Assembly (NCBI RefSeq): GCF_004522215.1
Contig: NZ_SDLR01000005.1
Location: 465,086 to 529,085, forward strand
Origin: Ammoniphilus sp. YIM 78166
Lineage (GTDB): Bacteria > Bacillota > Bacilli > Aneurinibacillales > RAOX-1
Length of the DNA stretch: 64,000 nucleotides
Reading direction: 5' to 3'
The translations under genes and the position numbers were made by a program. Shown in pieces: positions 57,928 to 64,000 of the stretch. Under the pieces are notes generated by a model. The model was given only the letters and a program-made list of their open reading frames with translations. It was not told where the DNA came from and made no database searches. Numbering within the stretch: position 1 is the first letter of the stretch; the number at the start of each line of letters is the position of its first letter.

Positions 57928-59220
57928 CTACGGATGGATTGGAAGCTTAACGAGGAAGGTGGTTCCCTTATTTATCTGACTTTGCACCTCAATCTCCCCA
58001 TCAAAATGATCCACCAGCTTCTTTACCATAAACAATCCAATTCCCTGACCGCTTTGTTCTTGGTTCATTTTCTCATACTTCTGATACAACTTTTCCAGCT
58101 GTTCTTCGGACATGCCTACCCCTTCGTCTTGAACCTGCAAGAATAAAAAATCATGCTCCTTATATACTTTCAAGTAAACGCTCTGGCCTTCTAAACTATA
58201 TTTGATCGCATTGCTTAACAGGTTGGAAAGAACCATCTTAAAGCCCATTAAATTGCTCAGTATAATTTCTTTACCATTAAGCTGAATATCAGCTACTAGC
58301 TCGATGTTTTGCGTATGCGCTTTGACCTTCATTATATCAAACACTTCAGCAACAGCTGGGCTCACTAAGATCAGCTTTTTTTGCCACAGGGCATCCGTAG
58401 AAAGCATTTGTTCCGTATTAATGATGTGCGAGATCTCATTATCGATAACAACGGCGTAATTCCGGATCGCCTCAAGCCTCTTCCTTTGCTCTTCTCCACA
58501 TTCTTCCTTCATGAGAAGCGAAGCATAAGCCTTAATTACGGTTAGAGGATTTCGCACCTCGTGCGACACCACATGGACAAAGTCAAGTTTCTTCTTATAC
58601 AAATCCATCTCGGAATCTATGGAGGTCTGTACAGAAAGCGATGGAAATACTGTGGGATTGAATTGGTTTGAAGTCTTATATAAGGTACTTCGAACAAGCT
58701 CCTCGTCCGTCATTAGATATTCATGAGATCTAGTCATCTGAATCAGGATATTTGAGGGTACCGTTTCCCCGTTATAAGCGCATACGGTGGTGTAACCTAG
58801 CCCAGCTAAGGAAATATCCGCTTTGCTTTCGTAGGCATGTAGCTTACATACCATGTTGTCTTGCTCGATCCAATCTACATGACCCCAGATACGCACCATT
58901 CGTTCTTCTAAAAGATAAGGTTCAACAATACTCTTTAGGTTCGATAGGATCCGCTCAAAGTGAAAGTCTTGATACATTTCATAAAAGTCATAGTTGCTCA
59001 CATAATGCACCTGGCTCATATCCACAGGACCGAGCTTCTCTAGGATCATATGGTATCTCTCTTCACTGTCAATGAAGGCAATATGATGACCCAATTCGAT
59101 TCCGGTTAAAATATAAGATACAGCGTTCTCGATATATCCTTCCAACGAGTTATAAAAATACAGGATATGGGATCCCTGACTTACCTTCAACGATTTGGTT
59201 AACGGGACAGACATCGTCAT
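57928..59220 (-). CDS. MEDS-domain sensor histidine kinase
   Basis: A soluble 430-residue kinase. The N-terminal MEDS (DcmR-like) domain spans about residues 15-175 (GSHILYFYNSLEGYIENAV, GHVDWIEQ), followed by a HisKA box with H224 (long-form number; VVSHEVRNPLTVIKAY) and HATPase NLLSNAIKYS, DEGVGM, GQGIGLFMV. MEDS domains are seen in methylotrophs and methanogens and are thought to sense small organic compounds. Start ATG 59220 or 59214, both near GGAGGAG. Orphan: no regulator nearby. Confidence 0.85.
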   Translation of the reverse strand: MTMSVPLTKSLKVSQGSHILYFYNSLEGYIENAVSYILTGIELGHHIAFIDSEERYHMILEKLGPVDMSQVHYVSNYDFYEMYQDFHFERILSNLKSIVEPYLLEERMVRIWGHVDWIEQDNMVCKLHAYESKADISLAGLGYTTVCAYNGETVPSNILIQMTRSHEYLMTDEELVRSTLYKTSNQFNPTVFPSLSVQTSIDSEMDLYKKKLDFVHVVSHEVRNPLTVIKAYASLLMKEECGEEQRKRLEAIRNYAVVIDNEISHIINTEQMLSTDALWQKKLILVSPAVAEVFDIMKVKAHTQNIELVADIQLNGKEIILSNLMGFKMVLSNLLSNAIKYSLEGQSVYLKVYKEHDFLFLQVQDEGVGMSEEQLEKLYQKYEKMNQEQSGQGIGLFMVKKLVDHFDGEIEVQSQINKGTTFLVKLPIHP

Positions 59221-59301
59221 AGACTCCTCCACTTACGGGACCTAATTTTAGTATTAATTACTATTCGCTAGGAGATATGGATATACCTTCCTCTATTTTG
59301 C

Positions 59302-59338
59302 ATAAAAAAAACCCTCTGTTCCTGTCGAACAAAGGGTT
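59302..59338 (-). terminator. Terminator of trhO
   Basis: AACCCTCTGTTC (59310-59321) pairs with GAACA.AGGGTT (59327-59338), and T8 follows on the minus strand. Confidence 0.8.
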
Positions 59339-59345
59339 GGTCATC

Positions 59346-60263
59346 TTAACCCACTACCTCTTCCATATCTTGCTGTGCCGCATGATGCTTTTCGCACTCC
59401 TCGGAGCAATAGCCGCGATGTTCTTCTTCACAGTGCGTGTGGGCAATCGTTTTGCGGTTACACTTCGGATAAGCACAATTGATATACCGATCCTCGGGAT
59501 CGCCACAGTAATGACATTTTCCAATCACCTTGTCTTCTTCTGTGCGATTCACCGGGACTGAAATTCGCTCATCAAATACATACAGCTTTCCATCCCATAA
59601 GCGTCCCTGAACCTCAGCATCTTTTCCATAAGTAACGACTCCGCCATGCAGCTGAGCCACATTCTCAAAACCTTCTTCCATCATCCATCCCGTCAGCTTC
59701 TCGCAACGAACGCCGCCCGTGCAATAGGTAATAATCGGTTTATCCTTATATTGACTTAGGTTTTCACGGATCCATTCTGGAAACTCCCGGAACGACTTCA
59801 CGTCTGGACGAATCGCTCCTCGAAAATGGCCAATGTCATATTCATAATCATTACGCCCGTCAATCACAATCACATCTTCATTTTGGAGGGCTTCATGAAA
59901 TTCCTTGGGACTAAGATACTTTCCTGTTTTTTCAAAAGGCTTGGGAGCATCCTCCACGCGAAACGTGACGAGCTCCTCCTTATGACGAACAAACATCTTA
60001 TGAAAGGCAGGCTCCTCTGCCTCATCAATTTTAAACCACAGATCAGCAAAACGAGGATCCGCATGCATATGGTCCATATATTTCTGCGTTTGTTCAATCG
60101 TCCCGGATACCGTCCCATTAATCCCTTCACTCGCCACCAAGATCCGACCTTTTAACCCCAATTCATTGCAGAACTTTAAGTGCTCCGCTGCAAACTCCTC
60201 CGGATTCTCAATCGGTACAAATTTATAATAAAGAAGAATTCGATAAGGTAAGCCTGTTTCCAT
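59346..60263 (-). CDS. trhO: tRNA uridine-34 hydroxylase TrhO (rhodanese-like)
   Basis: A 305-residue protein of the TrhO/YceA/YbfQ family, which forms 5-hydroxyuridine at position 34 of certain tRNAs. N-terminal domain (1-100) with RILVASEGINGTVSG; rhodanese domain with catalytic C181 in YCTGGVRCEKL (second Cys C187); C-terminal Cys cluster (CHYC, CAYPKC, HTHC, CSEEC) likely binding zinc. ATG at 60263 follows AGGAGGC. Monocistronic. Confidence 0.92.
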   Translation of the reverse strand: METGLPYRILLYYKFVPIENPEEFAAEHLKFCNELGLKGRILVASEGINGTVSGTIEQTQKYMDHMHADPRFADLWFKIDEAEEPAFHKMFVRHKEELVTFRVEDAPKPFEKTGKYLSPKEFHEALQNEDVIVIDGRNDYEYDIGHFRGAIRPDVKSFREFPEWIRENLSQYKDKPIITYCTGGVRCEKLTGWMMEEGFENVAQLHGGVVTYGKDAEVQGRLWDGKLYVFDERISVPVNRTEEDKVIGKCHYCGDPEDRYINCAYPKCNRKTIAHTHCEEEHRGYCSEECEKHHAAQQDMEEVVG

Positions 60264-60316
60264 AGATATTGCCTCCTGAAAATGTAAATATAGAATTTAT
60301 TTTCCCCAAACTGGCG

Positions 60317-60646
60317 CTAAACAAACTTCGCCTTATACACACGGTCACTCTTGTCCTCTTTCGCTTCCAACACCGTTAGGTCTTCCCTGCTATCTAGATA
60401 TCGGCATACCTTTACAAATACCCTGGGTTTCCCCGTCACATATCGATCCTCCGATGATCCAGCATCCCTTAAGAGCTGTTCTGATATCTCTCTTGCACTC
60501 TGCAGACCGTTCTCCAGCAGAATATCTACAGCATGCCAGCCAGTAGATTTCCTCTCCACAATGGGAGCCACTTTAGCTTCTGTTTTTTTCTCCTCTATCG
60601 GTTCGTCCTCTCCTCCAAAAAGGGAAAGTTGTTCTGTATCAACCAT
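60317..60646 (-). CDS. Hypothetical protein (109 aa)
   Basis: A 109-residue protein, N-terminus acidic (DTEQLSLFGGEDEPIEEKKT), then a compact basic/helical region TGWHAVDILLENGLQSAREI, LLRDAG and YLDSREDLTVLEA. The second half has a winged-helix-like feel but I cannot assign a family. ATG at 60646 is preceded by AAAGGATG. It sits just upstream of trhO, gap about 50 bp, so possibly cotranscribed. Confidence 0.65.
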   Translation of the reverse strand: MVDTEQLSLFGGEDEPIEEKKTEAKVAPIVERKSTGWHAVDILLENGLQSAREISEQLLRDAGSSEDRYVTGKPRVFVKVCRYLDSREDLTVLEAKEDKSDRVYKAKFV

Positions 60647-60978
60647 TCCATTTCATCCTTTCACGGTCAAAAGCTATCGATATCATGATACTACGTTCGC
60701 TTCTAGAAGACCAATTATTAATTTTTCATTAATCCATAAAAATAGGTCTATCGAGATCTTCACAACTCTCTCGAGTCAGGCCCTACTTCCCCTTACGCAA
60801 CGAATATTCTAATCCAAAAGACTTACTATGAATTCTTTTTTCAATAAATCATTTTTCAATAGGCCCTAAGTATCAATTAGAGTATTTATCCATTTTTTAC
60901 ACAATCTGTACTTCAGCTTAAAACTACTATTTTATATTTGGTTATGAAAATATAAGTCTATCAAATAGGAGTGGTAAA
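60647..60978. other. Noncoding gap before the glycerophosphodiesterase gene
   Basis: 332 bp, AT-rich. I see no gene. TTTTTCAATA occurs twice (near 60838 and 60850), and no clear sigma-A promoter stands out. Confidence 0.4.
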
Positions 60979-61881
60979 ATGAAACCTTTATTCAAAGGCA
61001 TTACGCTTTCTCTTGCCTCATTAACGCTTGGAGCCTTCATGTTAACTGCAGTTCCACCTGCACAAGCCAAAAATCAATCCCATCTCCCCGTATCTGAACA
61101 AAAAATCGTTAATGTTGCCCATCGCGGAGCTTCGGGATATGCCCCGGAGCATACCCTCCTATCATACCAGTTGGGTAAGGAAATGAAGGCCGATTATATT
61201 GAGTTGGATCTGCAGATGACGAAAGACGGACATCTTGTCTCCTTCCATGATACGAATGTTAAACGTACGGGTAGCGTCGACAAGCTAGTCAAGGATATGA
61301 CGTTAGAGGAGCTTAAGCAATTGGATGTGGGAACATGGTTTAACAACACATACCCTGAATATGCCAACCCTTCCTATGTCGGTTTACAGGTACAAACCTT
61401 GGAGGAAATAATTGAGGAGTTTGGACTGAACACACACTACTATATCGAAACGAAAGCCCAGAATGCTGGAAACACCACAGTGGAGGGTATGGAAGAAAAG
61501 CTGGTTCAAGTCTTGTCTCATTACAAACTCATTGGGCCAAATGCCCGTGCTGGACATGTTCTATTACAGTCCTTCAGCCCTGCAAGCCTGAAAAAGCTTC
61601 ACGCCTTAAACCCAACCCTCCCACTCGTTCAACTAGGAGTTGTACAACCCGGACAGTTAGCGGAAGTGCAGCAATATGCCATTGGAGTCGGTCCCAATTT
61701 TAAACAGATCGACGCAAATTATGTTAAGCAAGTCCGGGACATGGGGCTTATGATCCACCCTTATACGGTGAACGAAAAAGAAGACATGAGACGACTATTG
61801 GAATGGGGCGTGAACGGAATGTTCACCAACTACCCTGATCGCTTAAACGAGGTCATTAAGGAGTTCAAGAGCAAGAAGTAA
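60979..61881 (+). CDS. glpQ: Secreted glycerophosphodiester phosphodiesterase
   Basis: A 300-residue exported GDPD. Signal peptide (1-30, cut after PAQA). Catalytic set: HRGASGYAPEHT (H48, R49, E57), YIELDLQMTKDG (E75, D77) and H90 (SFHDTN), typical of GlpQ. It would hydrolyse glycerophosphodiesters, and in bacilli also teichoic acid, to glycerol-3-phosphate. ATG at 60979 follows AGGAGTGG. No Pho box was clear. Monocistronic. Confidence 0.93.
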   Translation: MKPLFKGITLSLASLTLGAFMLTAVPPAQAKNQSHLPVSEQKIVNVAHRGASGYAPEHTLLSYQLGKEMKADYIELDLQMTKDGHLVSFHDTNVKRTGSVDKLVKDMTLEELKQLDVGTWFNNTYPEYANPSYVGLQVQTLEEIIEEFGLNTHYYIETKAQNAGNTTVEGMEEKLVQVLSHYKLIGPNARAGHVLLQSFSPASLKKLHALNPTLPLVQLGVVQPGQLAEVQQYAIGVGPNFKQIDANYVKQVRDMGLMIHPYTVNEKEDMRRLLEWGVNGMFTNYPDRLNEVIKEFKSKK

Positions 61882-61889
61882 TAATAAAA

Positions 61890-61937
61890 AGGCTGTTCCC
61901 GAAGAGTCGATCGTAATTGACCTTTGGGAAACAGCCT
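61890..61937. terminator. Terminator between convergent genes
   Basis: AGGCTGTTCCC (61890-61900) pairs with GGGAAACAGCCT (61926-61937) with one bulge; T-run on the minus strand, mixed on the plus strand. Confidence 0.75.
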
Positions 61938-61938
61938 C

Positions 61939-62828
61939 TTACACTAGTAATGGAAGCTCAATTCGAACCTTCGTTCCTTCTCCGACTTTACTTTCTAAAA
62001 GAATGGTGCCCTGGTGTTCTTTAATAATCTTATAGCAAATCATTAATCCCAAGCCTGTCCCTTTTTCCTTTAGGGTATAAAACGGTTCGCCTAAGCGAGG
62101 CAAGAGCTCTTGAGGAATACCACAGCCTTGATCTTGCATCGTAAGCCGTACATGCGTATTGCTTTCCTTATTAAGAGTAAGTTGTACTAATCCCCCGTTT
62201 GGCATGGACTCGATCGCATTCTTTAGCAGATTGATAAAGGCTTGCTTCAGCTGATTCGCTTCACATAAGATATACAGAGACTCATCCATTTCTCCTAAGT
62301 TTATCTTTACGAGAACATTATTCAAATGGGCCTGTGGAGTCAAGATCTCAATCGTGTTTTGCAGTAGCATGACAAGGTCAGTCCGCATCAGTTGAATTGC
62401 TTGTGGCTTGGCCAGAGATAGCAGCTGATTAGTGATTCCTTCAATACGTTCAAGCTCCTCCAATAAAAGTTTGGAGTGGGACATGCTAGGGTGTTCTTGT
62501 TTGAGCAATTGAATAAAGCCTTTAAGCGTAGTCAAAGGATTCCGAATTTCATGGGCAATGCCCGCTGCCAACTCCCCCACTACCGAAAATTTTTCTGTTC
62601 TTCTTAAAAGTTCTTCTGCATGCTGCGAATATCATAAACGAATCCCTCGGACTGGATAGAAAAATGCATCAGAATAAAGGCAATAAACCCTGTATACAAT
62701 GAAATCCAAACGATATGGTTGGGTTTCAGATCAATAGATTTAGGGGCTACAAAAGATCGAATGACTAAAGGTGTACTGACCAACAGAGAAAAAACAGCGA
62801 GGTTTACAAAGTAATCCTGAAAATTCAT
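61939..62828 (-). pseudogene. Collapsed KinB-like sensor kinase (internal deletion and frame loss)
   Basis: Two pieces of one kinase gene. The N-terminal piece starts at ATG 62828 (NFQDYFVNLAVFSLLVS) and reads to EGFVYDIRSM, matching residues 1-71 of the intact KinB-like kinase at 8670-9959 (EGYIFDLRLV), then meets a stop at 62604. The next frame continues with a linker (AEELLRRTEKFSVVG) and a full HisKA-HATPase core (GIAHEIRNPLTTLKGF, NLLKNAIESM, DQGCGIP, KGTGLGLM). About 115 residues of the membrane domain are missing between them, so this is a deletion plus frameshift. The kinase half lacks its own ribosome site. Confidence 0.8.
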
Positions 62829-62951
62829 GATACTCCGCCTTCGTATTAATATAACTTTAATTATAGTGAAATGCACATTCCTAGCAATAGAAACCTTTTA
62901 GACTATAGTCGCGTCTAATAGACAAATTCATTTTTTGGAGGATTTTGTCAC

Positions 62952-63740
62952 ATGATTAGAAAACTATTCGAGCAGGACAGGGAGCCCCTGCTTTCCTACC
63001 TAGGAGAAGAAGCTTCTTTTAATCTTTTTATCATCGGGGATATCGAAAACTTTGGGTTTGAGCAGGAGTTTCAAGAACTGTGGGGTCAATTTAATGAACA
63101 AGGGGAGCTGCAGGCCGTTCTCCTTCGCTACTATAATAGCTATCTTCCTTACACGAAAGGAAACTTCGATGTCGAAGCCTTTAGCCAGATCATTTTAGGA
63201 AATGAGGAAGCAGAAATGCTCTCCGGAAAGCTAGAAGTACTCAACCAATTTTCTTCATCACTGTCCTTCTCCAACAGAAAGCAGCTTTTTTTCGCGGAGT
63301 TAACCGAACCACAAAGCTTACAGAGCGTTTCAGAGTCCGCACCAATTCAACAAGCTACTATAGAAAACTGTGATCGAGTCTTCCAACTCCAGGAAAGCAT
63401 AGAGGAGTTCAACCTGAGCCAGACCGCCCGCGCGAGCTTCCGCCAAACCATCGGCTCCGGAACGGGGCGAACGTACTTCTATGAAGAGGAGGGACAAGTG
63501 CTCTCTAGTGCCTCAACAACTGCAGAAAATTCTTTTTCAGCCATGATCGTTGGTGTTTGTACTCTTACTCAAGCAAGAAATAGAGGTCTCGCTAGCTTGT
63601 GCTTGAATAAGCTATGCCATGACTTGCTTTCCGAGGGGAAAACCCTATGTTTATTCTACGATAACCCCTTAGCAGGGGCCATCTATAAGCGACTAGGATT
63701 TCAAGACATTGGTCACTGGGGCATGTTTTATTTCAGGTAA
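62952..63740 (+). CDS. GNAT-family acetyltransferase
   Basis: A 262-residue protein with a C-terminal GNAT domain: VGVCTLTQARNRGLASLCLNKLC carries the acetyl-CoA loop (RNRGLAS) and YKRLGFQDIG closes it. The N-terminal half has a second, degenerate GNAT-like fold. Substrate unknown. ATG at 62952 follows TGGAGGA. It is convergent with the YrdB-like gene. Confidence 0.82.
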   Translation: MIRKLFEQDREPLLSYLGEEASFNLFIIGDIENFGFEQEFQELWGQFNEQGELQAVLLRYYNSYLPYTKGNFDVEAFSQIILGNEEAEMLSGKLEVLNQFSSSLSFSNRKQLFFAELTEPQSLQSVSESAPIQQATIENCDRVFQLQESIEEFNLSQTARASFRQTIGSGTGRTYFYEEEGQVLSSASTTAENSFSAMIVGVCTLTQARNRGLASLCLNKLCHDLLSEGKTLCLFYDNPLAGAIYKRLGFQDIGHWGMFYFR

Positions 63741-63750
63741 TGAGCCGAGT

Positions 63751-64000
63751 TCATTGCTGCCAAATCGTCATCAACACCTTATTGAGCATAACGACGACAC
63801 CGTACCCAATCGCCCAGTTCGGCTTAGCAACCGTCCACAGGAGAAGTGCCGGGAGTCCAAACACCATAAGTTCCAATACCATGTGCAACCCTCCTGATAA
63901 AAGGACCATCGCTTTGGGCGAGCCAAATACTCCCCAAAGTAAGGCAATCCCAAGGGGCACATTTAAGCCCCATAGAAACTTACTAAACCACGTACTTCCG
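63751..64000 (-). CDS. yrdB: YrdB-like membrane protein (DUF2568), partial at window edge
   Basis: The C-terminal 83 residues of a membrane protein whose frame is open past position 64000. The core LWGVFGSPKAMVLLSGGLHMVLELMVFG (quoted in part, LWGVFGSPKA and LELMVFG) matches the YrdB/DUF2568 family, three to four spans of unknown function. The start lies outside the window. Convergent with the GNAT gene. Confidence 0.8.
   Translation of the reverse strand, partial: GSTWFSKFLWGLNVPLGIALLWGVFGSPKAMVLLSGGLHMVLELMVFGLPALLLWTVAKPNWAIGYGVVVMLNKVLMTIWQQ

Overview
The window looks like chromosome of an endospore-forming, Gram-positive Bacillota (Bacillales; a Brevibacillus/Ammoniphilus/Aneurinibacillus-like organism is my guess, not proven). 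Evidence: a three-gene GerA-type germinant receptor operon, an alpha/beta-type small acid-soluble spore protein, Spo0M, several orphan KinB-like sensor kinases, bacillithiol deacetylase BshB2, a CIRCE operator, AAGGAGG-type ribosome sites, many TTG/GTG starts and strong T-tailed terminators. Base composition is moderate (mid-40s % GC by eye). I saw no tRNA, rRNA, CRISPR array or intact insertion sequence.

Layout. 1-4.7 kb (minus): phenol-degradation operon, catechol 2,3-dioxygenase followed by the multicomponent phenol hydroxylase subunits L, M, N, O and P (P cut by the window edge), with a 21-bp tandem repeat upstream. 4.9-11.2 kb: nitroreductase behind a Fur-like box, a 48-codon gene behind a consensus promoter, a Cys-tRNA(Pro) deacylase-like protein paired with a low-GC mini kinase-fold protein, M32 carboxypeptidase, a KinB-like kinase, a YbjQ-family protein and a lipoprotein. 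11.2-16.3 kb (minus): RpiR regulator, GNAT, two tandem N-succinylamino acid racemases and an M20 hydrolase, the gene set of the D- to L-amino acid conversion pathway. 16.8-26.1 kb (minus): small ECF sigma factor, P-type cation ATPase, ger operon, two-component system with a small membrane protein. 26.1-35.5 kb: noncoding gap with opposed terminators, GNAT, sirtuin, macrolide-type glycosyltransferase, luciferase-like monooxygenase, two gene remnants, VOC protein, RecQ, SprT-like protease, MBL-fold protein. 35.5-46.5 kb: SDR, acyltransferase, epoxide-hydrolase-like enzyme, RarD, HtpG under CIRCE, CapA-like protein, SulP transporter, K+ channel. 46.6-54.5 kb: Rrf2 regulator with YezD, Spo0M, FadH-like reductase, PAS kinase, SASP, copper-amine-oxidase-like envelope protein, a promoter-hairpin-terminator unit (candidate small RNA) and a lipoprotein. 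54.5-64 kb: yojF-bshB2-sarcosine oxidase operon, Tpx, MEDS-domain kinase, TrhO, glycerophosphodiesterase, a collapsed KinB-like kinase pseudogene, GNAT and a partial YrdB-like protein.

Working together: the first operon should take phenol to 2-hydroxymuconic semialdehyde; the 11-16 kb operon should scavenge D-amino acids; ger, SASP, Spo0M and orphan kinases serve sporulation and germination; Tpx, BshB2, nitroreductase, HtpG and Rrf2 are redox or stress functions. Starts were often moved inward from the longest frame to the codon with a ribosome site.
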